Positions 19,784-30,512 of a stretch of 64,000 nucleotides of DNA are shown here, piece by piece; positions within the stretch are counted from its first letter, which is position 1, and each line of letters starts with the position of its first letter. Origin of the DNA: an uncultured Porphyromonadaceae bacterium (GTDB lineage: Bacteria > Bacteroidota > Bacteroidia > Bacteroidales > UBA11471); contig UQOX01000010.1 in assembly GCA_900542765.1 (NCBI GenBank), positions 1-64,000 on the forward strand. Reading direction: 5' to 3'. The position numbers and the translations under genes are program-made. The notes beneath the pieces were generated by a model, which was not told where the DNA came from, searched no databases, and worked only from the letters and a program-made list of their open reading frames with translations.

Positions 19784-22700
19784 ATGGCTTTTAAAAAAGA
19801 CAATAAAGTAAAGAGCAACTTTTCAAAAATCACGATAGGTCTGGCTTCTCCCGAGGAAATCCTCGAACAATCCAGCGGTGAAGTGCTGAAACCCGAAACC
19901 ATCAACTATCGCACCTACAAGCCCGAGCGCGACGGTCTTTTCTGCGAGCGTATTTTCGGCCCGGTAAAAGACTATGAGTGCCATTGCGGAAAATACAAGC
20001 GTATCCGTTACAAAGGCATCGTGTGCGACCGTTGCGGTGTAGAGGTGACCGAGAAGAAAGTGCGTCGTGAGCGCATGGGTCACATACAACTTGTCGTGCC
20101 GGTGGCACACATTTGGTATTTCCGTTCGTTGCCCAACAAAATCGGTTATCTCCTGGGACTTCCCTCGAAGAAACTCGATGCCGTTATCTATTACGAACGT
20201 TATATCGTGATACAACCCGGTGTGAAAGACGACTTGGCCACTTATGACCTTCTGTCCGAAGAAGAGTACCTCAATGTGCTCGACACGCTTCCCAAGGACA
20301 ACCAGTTGCTCGAAGATACCGACCCCAACAAGTTCATCGCCAAGATGGGTGCCGAGGCTATCTATGATCTCTTGGTGCGTCTCGACCTCGATGAGCTTTC
20401 TTATAAATTGCGCGACACCGCCAACAAGGACGGTTCGCAACAACGCAAGAACGAGGCTCTCAAACGCCTGCAAGTCGTGGAGTCGTTCCGCGCTTCGCGC
20501 AATCGCAACCGTCCCGAGTGGATGATTCTCAAAGTCATTCCCGTGATACCTCCCGAGTTGCGTCCTCTCGTGCCCCTCGATGGCGGACGTTTTGCCACTT
20601 CGGACCTCAACGACCTCTACCGCCGTGTCATCATTCGCAACAACCGTCTCAAACGCTTGATGGAGATAAAGGCGCCCGAGGTGATTCTCCGCAACGAAAA
20701 ACGTATGTTGCAGGAGGCTGTCGACTCCCTGCTCGACAACTCGCGCAAATCGAGTGCCGTGAAGACCGACGCCAACCGTCCCTTGAAATCCCTTTCCGAC
20801 AGTTTGAAAGGAAAACAGGGTCGTTTCCGTCAGAACCTCCTCGGTAAACGTGTCGACTACTCCGCCCGTTCGGTTATCGTCGTCGGCCCCGAGCTCAAAA
20901 TGTATGAATGCGGTCTGCCCAAGAACATGGCAGCCGAGCTCTATAAACCGTTCGTTATCCGCAAACTCATCGAGCGCGGTATCGTGAAAACGGTAAAGTC
21001 GGCGAAGAAAATCGTCGACCGCAAAGATCCCGTAGTATGGGATATCCTCGAGTATGTGATGAAAGGACACCCCGTACTCCTCAACCGTGCCCCGACCTTG
21101 CACCGTCTCGGTATCCAGGCATTCCAGCCCAAGATGATCGAGGGTAAGGCCATTCAGTTGCACCCGCTCGCATGTACGGCCTTCAACGCCGACTTCGATG
21201 GTGACCAGATGGCCGTGCACTTGCCACTCGGCAACGAGGCCATTCTCGAAGCTCAGATGTTGATGCTCGGAGCTCACAATATCCTCAACCCGGCCAACGG
21301 TGCGCCTATCACCGTGCCTTCGCAAGACATGGTTTTGGGTCTCTACTACATTACCAAGTTGCGTCCCGGTTCGAAAGGCGAAGGACTTATCTTCTACGGC
21401 CCCGAAGAAGCCGAAATCGCTTACAACGAAGGCCGCGTTACCTTGCATGCTCCTGTGAAGGTGCGTGTGCAGGACCTCGACGAGAACGGCAATCAAATCG
21501 AAGTGTTGCGCGATACCTCGGTGGGTCGTATCCTCGTCAACGAGTTCGTGCCCAAAGAGGTGGGCTACATCAACGAGATTCTCACCAAGAAATCGTTGCG
21601 TACCATCATCGGTAACGTCATCAAGGTGTGTGGTGTGATTCGTGCCGCCCAATTCCTCGACGACATCAAGAACCTCGGTTACAAGATGGCCTTCAAGGGC
21701 GGTCTGTCGTTCAACTTGGCCGATGTGATTATCCCGGCCGAGAAAGAGGCGCTCGTCAACGAAGGATATGCCAACGTGGAGCAGATCATGGCCAACTACA
21801 ACATGGGCTTCATTACCTACAACGAACGTTACAACCAGATTATCGATACTTGGACGCACGTCAACTCGAAGCTCTCCGACATTCTCATGAAACAGTTGTC
21901 GTCCGACAACCAAGGATTCAACTCCGTATTCATGATGCTCGACTCGGGAGCCCGTGGTTCGAAGGAGCAGATTCGTCAGCTCTCGGGTATGCGTGGTCTG
22001 ATGGCCAAACCTCAGAAGTCAGGTGCCGAAGGCGGTCAGATTATCGAGAACCCTATTTTGGCAAACTTCAAGGAGGGACTTTCGGTGTTGGAATACTTCA
22101 TCTCTACCCACGGTGCCCGTAAAGGTCTTGCCGATACGGCCTTGAAGACGGCCGACGCCGGATACCTCACCCGTCGTCTCGTCGATGTGGCACACGATGT
22201 GATTATCCACGAAGAAGACTGCGGCACGTTGCGTGGTCTCGTATGCACCGAGCTCAAAAACAACGAAGAGGTTGTCGCTTCGCTTTCGGAGCGTATCCTC
22301 GGCCGTGTTTCGGTGCACGATGTGCAACACCCCCTCACGGGCGAAATCCTCGTTCACTCGGGCGAAGAAATCACCGAAGAGATTGCCAAGAAAATCGAGG
22401 AGTCGCCCATCGAGCGCGTCGAAATCCGTTCGGTGCTCACCTGCGAGTCGAAACACGGTGTCTGCGCCAAATGCTATGGCCGTAACCTGGCCACCAACCG
22501 CATGGTTCAGAAAGGCGAAGCCGTGGGCGTCATTGCCGCCCAGTCCATCGGTGAACCGGGTACCCAGCTGACCCTGCGTACCTTCCACGTCGGTGGTATC
22601 GCATCGAACATCGCCGCTGTTTCCAATGTTACTTCACGTTATGACGGTATTCTCGAAATCGATGAGCTTCGTACCGTAGACAGTGAAGATGAAACAGGCA

Positions 22701-24049
22701 AGAAGGTGCAGATTGTTGTCGGTCGTTTGGCAGAGATGCGTATCATCGACCCCAACACCAAGATTGTTCTTACCAACACCAATATACCCTACGGTTCGAA
22801 ACTTTATTTCAATAGCGGCGATATGCTCAAAAAGGGCGATGTCGTCTGCGAATGGGACCCTTTCAATGCCGTTATCGTTTCCGAAGCTACCGGTAAGGTG
22901 CGTTTCGATAATGTAGTCGAAGGTGTTACCTATAAAGTGGAATCGGACGAGCAGACCGGTCTTCGTGAGAAAATCATCATAGAGTCGAAAGACCGTACCC
23001 GTGTGCCTGTTGCCCAAATTCTCGATGAGAGCGGTGAAGTGATTCGCAGCTACAACTTGCCTATGGGTGCCCACTTGATGATTGACGAAGGTCAGGACAT
23101 CAAGAGCGGCCAGGTATTTGTGAAGATTCCTCGTGCCGTGGGTAAAGCCGGCGATATCACCGGTGGTCTGCCTCGTGTTACCGAGCTCTTTGAGGCTCGT
23201 AACCCGTCGAACCCCGCAGTCGTTTCCGAAATCGACGGTGAAGTCACCTTCGGTAAGGTAAAACGCGGTAACCGTGAAATTACGGTTACTTCGAAGACCG
23301 GCGAAGTGAAGAAATATCTCGTGCCGCTGTCGAAGCAGATTCTTGTGCAGGAAAACGATTATGTGCGTGCCGGCACGCCGCTCTCCGACGGAGCCATCAC
23401 TCCCTCGGATATCTTGGCCATCAAGGGCCCGACAGCCGTACAGGAATACATCGTCAACGAGGTACAAGACGTTTACCGCTTGCAAGGTGTGAAAATCAAC
23501 GACAAGCACTTCGAGGTTATCGTGCGTCAGATGATGCGCAAGGTCACCATTCTCGACCCGGGTGATACCCGCTTCCTCGAACAGCAAATCGTCGACAAGC
23601 ACGAATTCATGGACGAAAACGACCGCATCTGGGGCAAGAAAGTCGTCCTCGATGCCGGTGATTCGCAAGTCATGAAACCCGGACAAATCGTTACCGCCCG
23701 CAAGTTGCGCGACGAGAATTCGATGCTCAAACGTCGCGACCTCCGTCTCGTCGAAGTGCGTGATGCCGTGCCAGCCACCTCTGAACAGATACTGCAAGGT
23801 ATCACCCGTGCCGCGTTGCAGACGTCGAGCTTCATGTCGGCTGCTTCATTCCAGGAGACGACCAAAGTCCTCAACGAGGCTGCCATCAACGGCAAGGTCG
23901 ATACGCTCGAAGGCATGAAAGAGAATGTCATCTGCGGACACTTGATTCCCGCCGGTACCGGACAACGCGATTTCGACCGTCTCATCGTCGGCTCGAAAGA
24001 AGAGTTCGACCGGGCATTCGCCAACCGTAAGAATGTCACCGACATGTAA
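19784..24049 (+). CDS. rpoC: DNA-directed RNA polymerase subunit beta'
   Basis: Catalytic beta' subunit, 1421 residues. The N-terminal zinc ribbon [20 protein letters not shown], the active-site [12 protein letters not shown] motif with three Mg-binding aspartates, the bridge/trigger region ([20 protein letters not shown]) and the second zinc site ([16 protein letters not shown]) are all present. It is the last gene of the cluster and is followed by a strong terminator. Confidence 0.98.
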   Translation: MAFKKDNKVKSNFSKITIGLASPEEILEQSSGEVLKPETINYRTYKPERDGLFCERIFGPVKDYECHCGKYKRIRYKGIVCDRCGVEVTEKKVRRERMGHIQLVVPVAHIWYFRSLPNKIGYLLGLPSKKLDAVIYYERYIVIQPGVKDDLATYDLLSEEEYLNVLDTLPKDNQLLEDTDPNKFIAKMGAEAIYDLLVRLDLDELSYKLRDTANKDGSQQRKNEALKRLQVVESFRASRNRNRPEWMILKVIPVIPPELRPLVPLDGGRFATSDLNDLYRRVIIRNNRLKRLMEIKAPEVILRNEKRMLQEAVDSLLDNSRKSSAVKTDANRPLKSLSDSLKGKQGRFRQNLLGKRVDYSARSVIVVGPELKMYECGLPKNMAAELYKPFVIRKLIERGIVKTVKSAKKIVDRKDPVVWDILEYVMKGHPVLLNRAPTLHRLGIQAFQPKMIEGKAIQLHPLACTAFNADFDGDQMAVHLPLGNEAILEAQMLMLGAHNILNPANGAPITVPSQDMVLGLYYITKLRPGSKGEGLIFYGPEEAEIAYNEGRVTLHAPVKVRVQDLDENGNQIEVLRDTSVGRILVNEFVPKEVGYINEILTKKSLRTIIGNVIKVCGVIRAAQFLDDIKNLGYKMAFKGGLSFNLADVIIPAEKEALVNEGYANVEQIMANYNMGFITYNERYNQIIDTWTHVNSKLSDILMKQLSSDNQGFNSVFMMLDSGARGSKEQIRQLSGMRGLMAKPQKSGAEGGQIIENPILANFKEGLSVLEYFISTHGARKGLADTALKTADAGYLTRRLVDVAHDVIIHEEDCGTLRGLVCTELKNNEEVVASLSERILGRVSVHDVQHPLTGEILVHSGEEITEEIAKKIEESPIERVEIRSVLTCESKHGVCAKCYGRNLATNRMVQKGEAVGVIAAQSIGEPGTQLTLRTFHVGGIASNIAAVSNVTSRYDGILEIDELRTVDSEDETGKKVQIVVGRLAEMRIIDPNTKIVLTNTNIPYGSKLYFNSGDMLKKGDVVCEWDPFNAVIVSEATGKVRFDNVVEGVTYKVESDEQTGLREKIIIESKDRTRVPVAQILDESGEVIRSYNLPMGAHLMIDEGQDIKSGQVFVKIPRAVGKAGDITGGLPRVTELFEARNPSNPAVVSEIDGEVTFGKVKRGNREITVTSKTGEVKKYLVPLSKQILVQENDYVRAGTPLSDGAITPSDILAIKGPTAVQEYIVNEVQDVYRLQGVKINDKHFEVIVRQMMRKVTILDPGDTRFLEQQIVDKHEFMDENDRIWGKKVVLDAGDSQVMKPGQIVTARKLRDENSMLKRRDLRLVEVRDAVPATSEQILQGITRAALQTSSFMSAASFQETTKVLNEAAINGKVDTLEGMKENVICGHLIPAGTGQRDFDRLIVGSKEEFDRAFANRKNVTDM

Positions 24050-24071
24050 TAGGTCTATTCCATAATCCAAT

Positions 24072-24108
24072 AAAAACCCGTTTCTACTCCGCTGGAAACG
24101 GGTTTTTT
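24072..24108 (+). terminator. rho-independent terminator of rpoC
   Basis: AAAAACCCGTTTC (24072-24084) pairs with GAAACGGGTTTTT (24095-24107) around a 10-nt loop, with a T6 tract. Confidence 0.9.
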
Positions 24109-24215
24109 ATTAAAGACTTTTTACAACTGTTATAAGTTCGTTTTAGTCGAGTCTCTGTTTTGTTTCATTTTTAGTCTGTATATCTGACTATTTTGTAAAA
24201 TTTGATTGAAAATTA

Positions 24216-24246
24216 TTTGTGTAATGTTTTATTATTTATAACTTTG
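24216..24246 (+). promoter_or_regulatory. promoter of the three-gene envelope cassette
   Basis: TTTG at 24216-24219, 19-bp spacer, TAACTTTG at 24239-24246. The leader of about 80 nt to the ATG at 24334 is very AT-rich. Between the rpoC terminator and this site I see only AT-rich sequence. Confidence 0.7.
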
Positions 24247-24333
24247 CTGTGCGGATATTTTATTAAATATAATATTCAATTAAGTAGTAAAAGTTTAATC
24301 ATGAAAAGATAATCTTTTTTAATATATATTCAA

Positions 24334-24963
24334 ATGAAAGCAAACCAAATTTTATTCCTTTTGTTTCTTACATCAATGGTGATTGGGTGTGGAAGTTCTC
24401 AAAAGAGTGCCTATAACGATTATGAGTATCAAGAGTGGAAACGTCAACAACAGCAACAACAGCGCCCATCGAGGACACTTCGTACCGTAGAACCGTGCAT
24501 AGCCATGGCAAATGCCGAGTCGGAAAATCTTCGGGCTTACGGAACGGCCACTTCTTATGTTGAAAAAGTTGCTTTGTCCGAAGCCGAGCGGGATGCACGA
24601 AATCGCATGGCTTCCATGATTAAAGTGGCAGTAGAGGGGGCAGCCCAGGATTATGCCCAAAATGCAGCCCGTAATATGAAAAGCTCAGCAGGAACATTGG
24701 GAGAGTCCATAATGACACAATATGTGGCTCAAGAGATCTCAAATACAAGGGTAATTGAAACCTCGATATATGATTTGTCTGATGGTAGCGTGCAAGTCTA
24801 CGTTTGCATAGAAATGCGAAATACGACGAAAGAGTTTTCTAACAAATTGGAAAATGAGTTAAGTCGCGATGGTGTTATTGAATTGGAATATGATAGAGAG
24901 CGTTTCATGCAGAAAATGTCTGAGGGACTTGAACGGTACAAAAAAGAAAACAGTCTTAAATAA
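24334..24963 (+). CDS. putative lipoprotein with LPP20-like domain
   Basis: The lipoprotein signal peptide ends in the lipobox VIGC (Cys19), so the protein is probably in the outer membrane. A Gln-rich linker (QQQQQQ) follows. The stretch ENLRAYGTATSYVEKVALSEAE followed by RDARNRMASMI resembles LPP20/FlgP-type domains, in which conserved Ala-Asp-rich helices pack on a sheet. Its 209 residues end in a charged helix. It is the first gene of a cassette and lies 3 bp before the next gene. The function is unknown and the domain call is by eye. Confidence 0.6.
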   Translation: MKANQILFLLFLTSMVIGCGSSQKSAYNDYEYQEWKRQQQQQQRPSRTLRTVEPCIAMANAESENLRAYGTATSYVEKVALSEAERDARNRMASMIKVAVEGAAQDYAQNAARNMKSSAGTLGESIMTQYVAQEISNTRVIETSIYDLSDGSVQVYVCIEMRNTTKEFSNKLENELSRDGVIELEYDRERFMQKMSEGLERYKKENSLK

Positions 24964-24966
24964 CGT

Positions 24967-25863
24967 ATGAGAATAGTCATATTGCTCTTGATGATACTCT
25001 CGGTATCGTCGGAGATATTGGTTTCTCAGAATGTCTCGTCCGACCCATATCGCCCAAAATGGTTCCAAAAGCTCCCGACTCCTACAAACGCCACATTCAA
25101 GTACGAGATACATACAGCTATCGCTCCGACACTTGATGAGGCTCGTGAAAAATGCTTGTTTGAATTGGTGTCCGATTCTGGCTTGAAAAACGGCATTTTG
25201 GCTATGTCCGACGGAGTATCCAAACAGTCCGTATCACAAGAATGGGTAAATGGTAAATTACATGAGCAGGTAGACTATAACAGTACGACAAATCTTCATT
25301 TGCAGAGTGAAGTCTCAAAACTTTATGTAGAAGTCGTAGATGAGTTTTGGGAGATGGATAGAGCAGGGAATTATGTACTGTCGAGGTTATATGCCGTCTC
25401 GGCATCGGATGTCCCTCCGTTGTTTGACAATCTGTCGCTTACCACAAATTACGGCGCAAGGGCAATGTGGAAATCTCTTATCATTCCCGGTTGGGGACAA
25501 TTCTCAAAGGGACAGAAACTCAAAGGCGGAATGATTTTGGGAGGAACAACACTCTTGGTTGGAGGTATCGTAGCCACAGAGAATATACAAGCTGACTATC
25601 GTCGTAAAGTGAACGAGATACATGATGTGGAGCAACGACGCGATTATATCAGACGTGTCGACCGTTTTTCCACAGCAAGAAACGTGTGCATCGGAGCAGT
25701 TGGGGCATTGTATGTCTACAATCTTGTTGACGCCATAGTATCGCAGGGTGCGCGTCGAGTGGTTGTCAAATCGAGAGGCCGTGATGCTTTTTATTCATAT
25801 AATATCTCTCCCGCATTTTATGAAGGAAAAACTTTGGCAATGGAATTTAGTTTAACATTTTAA
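24967..25863 (+). CDS. secreted or membrane protein with C-terminal DUF5683-like region
   Basis: 298 residues starting with a signal-like hydrophobic stretch (IVILLLMILSVSSEILVSQ). The first half contains TLDEAREKCLFELVSDSG, which recalls the LPP20-like fold of the preceding protein. From about residue 158 the segment SLIIPGWGQFSKGQKLKGGM followed by a Gly-rich hydrophobic stretch and YNLVDAI fits DUF5683-type membrane regions. The C-terminus (LAMEFSLTF) could be a last beta strand. It is probably translationally coupled to the lipoprotein gene before it. The function is unknown. Confidence 0.6.
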   Translation: MRIVILLLMILSVSSEILVSQNVSSDPYRPKWFQKLPTPTNATFKYEIHTAIAPTLDEAREKCLFELVSDSGLKNGILAMSDGVSKQSVSQEWVNGKLHEQVDYNSTTNLHLQSEVSKLYVEVVDEFWEMDRAGNYVLSRLYAVSASDVPPLFDNLSLTTNYGARAMWKSLIIPGWGQFSKGQKLKGGMILGGTTLLVGGIVATENIQADYRRKVNEIHDVEQRRDYIRRVDRFSTARNVCIGAVGALYVYNLVDAIVSQGARRVVVKSRGRDAFYSYNISPAFYEGKTLAMEFSLTF

Positions 25864-25873
25864 ATTATTGAAT

Positions 25874-27004
25874 ATGAAAAAAACAATGAGGTTGTTTAGC
25901 CTCTTTTTATCTGTGTTATTTATTACAACGGCTTGTAATAAAGAAGAAGAATATAATCTCTTCGGAGGCGTGTATGGGAAAATTTCGTCTGCCGAGACGA
26001 AAGCTGCTATTAGTGGGGCGCAAGTCATGCTATCACCTGGAAACATTACTGCCGTAACGGGGCGCGATGGTAGCTATGAGTTTGCCGAACTTGAACCGGG
26101 CCAATATCGTCTGTTGGTAAATGCTTCGGGTTATGCTGAGAATAGCCGACAAGTATCTGTCGTTTCCGGTGAAAGTGTAATATGTGATATGCAACTTACC
26201 TCTGAGAAGTCTGTTTCCAATGTGTCGCTTTCGACGAAATCGTTACAGTTTGGTACAACCTATAACGAACGGGAATTGGTGATAAACAATATTGGAAATT
26301 CGACTATTTCATGGCAGATAACGAACATTACTGTCGATTGGCTCAAAGTGTCACCCTCTATGGGATCTACTTATGTGGGTAAATCAAGTACGGTAAAAGT
26401 GATGATAGACCGTTCGAAGATTACGAAAGATGTCAATACTTCTTTTAATGTCGATGCTGCGGGTGGGTCACAATCGGTACAAGTATTTGTCACACATAAA
26501 GCGTCGTCGGGTAACGAGGGAGATGGAACCAATGAACCGGACGATGATGGAAATGTGACGGGCGAAGATTATAGCTCGGCAAGTGTGTCTTCGGGGGATA
26601 GTCGCATAGAAGCTGAGATTGTGAGTTGCAAGCGCAGTGGTTCGTCCGTAACACTTACTTATACGTTGAGAAATGTTTCGTTGGGCGCGATTAATGATTT
26701 CAGAATATATACGACAAATAGCAATTCTCTCATAATGGGCGGATATCGAACCGTTATTACGGATGATGATTACACCAATTATGTAACTTCAAATTATACA
26801 TTTAACGGAGTCTCTCAAAACCAGAATTATGTACTGACCTCTACATTCCCCGAGAGGGTAAAATGTCAGGGAACGGTGGTTGTCAAAAATTTCAATGCTT
26901 CTGCCGATAAACTGACTGTGATTTTGGGTATATGGCCTTATGATTTGTATCCCGACTCTTTGACCGACCCGCGAATCTATTTTGAAAATGTTCCCATATA
27001 TTAG
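25874..27004 (+). CDS. lipoprotein with carboxypeptidase-regulatory-like and BACON-like domains
   Basis: Signal peptide with lipobox ITTAC (Cys20 of MKKTMRL...). Residues of about 28-110 form a Gly-rich CarboxypepD_reg-like beta-sandwich (GVYGKISS...GRDGSYEFAELEPGQYRLLV). The next about 90 residues, with INNIGNSTISWQI and WLKVSPSMGST, resemble the BACON domains found in Bacteroidetes surface proteins. An Asp/Gly/Asn-rich linker leads to a C-terminal beta domain that I cannot name. 376 residues from the ATG at 25874. It follows the previous gene by 10 bp and ends before a strong terminator. Likely surface-exposed; partner or ligand unknown. Confidence 0.65.
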   Translation: MKKTMRLFSLFLSVLFITTACNKEEEYNLFGGVYGKISSAETKAAISGAQVMLSPGNITAVTGRDGSYEFAELEPGQYRLLVNASGYAENSRQVSVVSGESVICDMQLTSEKSVSNVSLSTKSLQFGTTYNERELVINNIGNSTISWQITNITVDWLKVSPSMGSTYVGKSSTVKVMIDRSKITKDVNTSFNVDAAGGSQSVQVFVTHKASSGNEGDGTNEPDDDGNVTGEDYSSASVSSGDSRIEAEIVSCKRSGSSVTLTYTLRNVSLGAINDFRIYTTNSNSLIMGGYRTVITDDDYTNYVTSNYTFNGVSQNQNYVLTSTFPERVKCQGTVVVKNFNASADKLTVILGIWPYDLYPDSLTDPRIYFENVPIY

Positions 27005-27067
27005 AGATACATACTGATCATATTAAATATCTTTTGAAGAGGATGTTGTAAAATGATTCCTCATTGA

Positions 27068-27103
27068 GGAAAGGGGCCAAACAACTTTGTTTGGACCCTT
27101 TCC
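27068..27103. terminator. terminator between the cassette and the CDF gene
   Basis: 15-bp stem (GGAAAGGGGCCAAAC at 27068-27082 with GTTTGGACCCTTTCC at 27089-27103, one G-T pair) between convergent genes. Confidence 0.75.
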
Positions 27104-27123
27104 TGCTTTATTAAGTTCCGTTT

Positions 27124-28017
27124 TTAGCAACAGTCGGCGTGGCAATGCTCGCCGGGACGTTCGAGCTCGAATGTGGCGTGTTGTATGTTTTTTTCTTGCA
27201 GGTGGTGCCTCAGGTCGTGTTTCAGTGATTCTGTGTCGTCGAACGAGTCGACGACGATATGGGCCGTCAGGGCGTTTTGTGTCGTGCTGATGGCCCAGAT
27301 GTGCAGGTGGTGCACCTCGACGACACGCGGGTCGCTGAGCAGGAGCCGGGCTATCTCTTCGCTGTCGATGCCTGCGGGGACTCCATCGAGCGAGAGCCTA
27401 ATGCTGTCGTGCAGCAAATCCCATGTCGAAAGCAGAATGATGAAGGCCACTATCAGGCCTATGATGGGGTCGATGATATACCACCCTGTGTGCGCGATGA
27501 TGACTCCCGAGACGAGTACGCCGATGCTCACCAGCGTATCGGCGGCCATGTGCAGGAATGCCCCTTTCACGTTGAGGTCGTGGGCACGGTCTTTGAAAAA
27601 CAGCCATGCCGTGAGGCCGTTGACGACAATCCCGATACCGGCTATCCAGGCAATGGCATTTCCTTCGAGCGGTTGCGGGTGGCGGAGTTTCTCGACACAT
27701 TCGGCGATGATGAATCCCACGGCCACCAGCAGGATGATGGCATTGAGCAGTGACACCAGCACGGTACTCTTTTTATAGCCGTAGGTGTAGAGGTGCGAGG
27801 GTTTCACTTGTGCGAGGCGGAAGGCGACAAGTGCCAGCACGAGGCTGATGACGTCGCTTAGGTTGTGACCGGCATCGGAGAGCAACCCCAGCGAGCCGAA
27901 TACAAATCCGGCAACCGCTTCGGCAATGACAAAGGCTATGTTCAGCCCGATGCCCCAAAGAAAGGCCCTGTTCAGGTGCTCGGGCGCATGATGGTGATGA
28001 TGATGGTCGTGCGACAT
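27124..28017 (-). CDS. cation diffusion facilitator family metal exporter
   Basis: Inner-membrane proton/metal antiporter (CzcD/ZitB-like), 297 residues. It begins MSHDHHHHHH, six consecutive histidines, before six transmembrane segments. Metal-site residues are seen in DAGHNLSD (TM2) and HMAADTLVSIG (TM5). The cytosolic C-terminal domain carries VHHLHIWAIS and the C-terminus ends HCHADCC. I chose the ATG at 28017; upstream in-frame sequence is not conserved-looking. It is probably a Zn/Co/Cd exporter. It lies 79 bp downstream of trpS on the same strand. Confidence 0.9.
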   Translation of the reverse strand: MSHDHHHHHHAPEHLNRAFLWGIGLNIAFVIAEAVAGFVFGSLGLLSDAGHNLSDVISLVLALVAFRLAQVKPSHLYTYGYKKSTVLVSLLNAIILLVAVGFIIAECVEKLRHPQPLEGNAIAWIAGIGIVVNGLTAWLFFKDRAHDLNVKGAFLHMAADTLVSIGVLVSGVIIAHTGWYIIDPIIGLIVAFIILLSTWDLLHDSIRLSLDGVPAGIDSEEIARLLLSDPRVVEVHHLHIWAISTTQNALTAHIVVDSFDDTESLKHDLRHHLQEKNIQHATFELERPGEHCHADCC

Positions 28018-28096
28018 GGCGGTAGTGGCAAGTGTGAGAAAACAGCGCGGGTGGTCTCGGGTCATTTGTCCCGGGACCGCCCGAACGGCATACATT

Positions 28097-29089
28097 TTAG
28101 AAGTAGTGGATTCCCATGATTTTTTTTACCTCGGCGATGGTTTTCGAGGCGCTTTCGCGGGCTTTTTCGGCGCCTTGCGCAATGACCTTCCGCAGGTAGG
28201 CATCGTTGCTCTTGATTTCGGCAATGCGTTCTCTGATGGGGGTGGTCACTTTGAGAATGTCCTCGGCCAGTTGTTTCTTCATGTCGCCGTAGCGTATCTC
28301 GCAGTTGTTGTATTTCTCCTCGAAATAGGCGAGCGTGTCGGGCGATGAGACGATTTTCATGATGGTAAAGAGGTTTTCTACCGGTTCCGATTTGGGGGCG
28401 TTGGGCGTTTGGGGACCTTCGTCGGTCACGGCGCGCATCACCTTTTTGCGCAAGGTCTTCTCGTCGTCGATAAGGTAGATGCAGTTACCCTCGGACTTGC
28501 CCATCTTGCCGCTGCCGTCAAGACCCGGGATTTTGACCGACTCTTCGCCGAAGTTGTAGCTGGTCGGTTCGGGAAAATATTCCACGCCGTATATCGTGTT
28601 GAAGCGACGGGCGAAACGGCGCGTCATTTCGAGGTGTTGTTCCTGGTCCTTGCCCACAGGTACCTTGGTGGCCTTGTGTATGATGATGTCGGCTGCCATG
28701 AGGGTGGGGTAGGTGAGCAGGCCGGCGTTTACGTTCTCGGGCTGTTTGCGCACCTTGTCTTTGAACGAGGCGGTGCGTTCGAGCTCGCCGATGTAGGCAT
28801 GCATGTTGAGCAGCAGGTAGAGTTCCGAGACTTCGGGAACGTCGCTTTGTATGAAGAGCGAACAGGCTTCGGGGTCGAGCCCGGCAGCCAGGTATTCGGC
28901 CAGTATGCTTTTTACGTTTACCGACAACATTTTGGGGTCGGGGTGTGTGGTAAGGGAGTGCAGGTCGGCGATGAAGAAGAAGCAGTCGTTCTCGTGTTGC
29001 ATCTTCACAAAGTTGCGCAGTGCGCCGTAATAGTTGCCCAGGTGCAGGTTCCCGGTCGAGCGGATTCCGCTGACGACGATTTCTCTCAT
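28097..29089 (-). CDS. trpS: tryptophanyl-tRNA synthetase
   Basis: Class I synthetase of 330 residues charging tRNA-Trp; a tRNA-Trp gene is also in this window. It starts MREIVVSGIRSTGNLHLGN, with the HIGH-type motif HLGN, and carries the KMSKS-type loop KMGKSEGN. The ATG at 29089 gives the normal N-terminus. A -7 box TACCTTTG lies on the minus strand at 29139-29132. The gap up to the EamA gene holds only this promoter region. Confidence 0.95.
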   Translation of the reverse strand: MREIVVSGIRSTGNLHLGNYYGALRNFVKMQHENDCFFFIADLHSLTTHPDPKMLSVNVKSILAEYLAAGLDPEACSLFIQSDVPEVSELYLLLNMHAYIGELERTASFKDKVRKQPENVNAGLLTYPTLMAADIIIHKATKVPVGKDQEQHLEMTRRFARRFNTIYGVEYFPEPTSYNFGEESVKIPGLDGSGKMGKSEGNCIYLIDDEKTLRKKVMRAVTDEGPQTPNAPKSEPVENLFTIMKIVSSPDTLAYFEEKYNNCEIRYGDMKKQLAEDILKVTTPIRERIAEIKSNDAYLRKVIAQGAEKARESASKTIAEVKKIMGIHYF

Positions 29090-29263
29090 ATGGGGTCTGT
29101 TTTTTGTTATTGTTTTGTCTAGTTTTCGAGACAAAGGTAATTATAAAAGCCGAAACCGAGAAATACCGGGGCTATTTGTTTGAGATTGTGCGACGTTTGT
29201 TTCTTACTTTTTCACATGAATGTCCGTCGCGGTTCTCCGCCGTGCCGTCGGGTGATGGCGGGG

Positions 29264-30208
29264 TTATTTCGGGCCGAAGGCCGATGTGAGAAATTGCCGT
29301 ATCCGACCGATAAGAAGGCGCAGCTGTCGCACTCCCAGCGACTTGCCCATGATGATGAGGATTACTCCCGAGAGTATGAGCAGGATTCCCCAAGCCAGTC
29401 GCGCCGTGAACGGTTCATCGAAGAGGGTCACTCCGATGGCTACTGCCGTGAGCGGTTCGAGGGCTCCCAGTATGGCGGTGGGGGTCGACCCGATGATGCG
29501 CACGGCCACCGACATGGTGACCAGGGAGACGACCGTGGGGAGAATGGCCAACAAGGCGGCGAAGAACCACATATAGGGGGTGGTAAGCGGCTGCAAATGG
29601 TGGCTCTCGCCGGTCAGGGAGTGCAAGACGATGGTGAGAATGCAGAAGAGCAGCACATAGAAGGTGAGTTTTATCGACGACATGCGCAGTCCCGAGCGGT
29701 TGACGACGATGATGTATAGGGCGTAGGAGAGAGACGAGGCCATGACCAGTACGATGCCCACGGTACTGAGCACTTCGTTGCCGTCGCCCTGGTAGAGCAT
29801 GGCGATGCCGCTTAGAGCCAATATGATGGAGAGGGTGGTCGACAGGGTGATTTTTTCATGGAAAAATAGCGCCATGATGAGTGCCACCATGATGGGGTAG
29901 ACAAAGAGCAGCGTTGAGGCAACGCCGGCGTCCATGTAGTGGAAACTGCTGAACAGCGTGATCGACGAGGCCGCAAAGAGAATGCCCAGTCCGCCGATAA
30001 TCGACAATTCCCGCCAGCTGATGGCAAACGATATTTTTTGAACCTTCATGAGCAACATGAGCAGGAGTGCCGCCAGTGTATAGCGGTAGAAGAGCACCGA
30101 GTCGGTATTGAGCCCCACACGATAGAGGTAGAGTGCCCCGAGCGGATTGGTGCCGTAGCTGACGGCGGCTATGATGCCGCATATTGTGCCTTTGGCCTGA
30201 GGTGTCAT
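29264..30208 (-). CDS. EamA/DMT family transporter
   Basis: Inner-membrane metabolite exporter of the drug/metabolite superfamily, 314 residues with about ten transmembrane helices in two EamA repeats. The second repeat ends with the typical GALEPLTAVAIGVTLFDEPF. The substrate is unknown. A -7 box TAAATTTG on the minus strand (30236-30229) precedes the ATG by about 20 bp. Confidence 0.88.
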   Translation of the reverse strand: MTPQAKGTICGIIAAVSYGTNPLGALYLYRVGLNTDSVLFYRYTLAALLLMLLMKVQKISFAISWRELSIIGGLGILFAASSITLFSSFHYMDAGVASTLLFVYPIMVALIMALFFHEKITLSTTLSIILALSGIAMLYQGDGNEVLSTVGIVLVMASSLSYALYIIVVNRSGLRMSSIKLTFYVLLFCILTIVLHSLTGESHHLQPLTTPYMWFFAALLAILPTVVSLVTMSVAVRIIGSTPTAILGALEPLTAVAIGVTLFDEPFTARLAWGILLILSGVILIIMGKSLGVRQLRLLIGRIRQFLTSAFGPK

Positions 30209-30450
30209 TTCCGGATTTTTTGGGAGTGCAAATTTACGGATTCGTATTGCTCCATGAGATATTTTTCTCCTGATTAGAAAATATGTTTTGATTTTTCGAC
30301 TGTGGAATTTGGCACCTTCCCTGGCGTTTGGGAATTTTCGAGGCGCGTTGTGTGTTGGGCCCGTTGTGATTTGCCCTTGCCGGTGTGCGGGTGCGGTTGC
30401 CTGTTATCGGGGGCGAAGGGCGGTGGCGACAGGCCGTCGGGGGAAAACAA

Positions 30451-30487
30451 AAAAAATCTCCGGCACTGTTTGGCCGGAGATTTTTTT
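30451..30487. terminator. terminator downstream of the Lrp/AsnC gene
   Basis: Perfect 14-bp stem AAAAAATCTCCGGC (30451-30464) / complement (30473-30486). A and T tracts on the two arms make it usable in both directions. The rest of the 30209-30512 gap holds the EamA promoter and GC-rich sequence with no open frame I trust. Confidence 0.8.
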
Positions 30488-30512
30488 GGAGGGTCGAGAG
30501 AGGGTTGCGTCC

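Noticed and set aside
27980..28017. Six consecutive histidines in the CDF protein as a cloning-tag artefact
   Set aside because: His-rich N-termini are common in CDF zinc exporters, and the surrounding sequence is natural.
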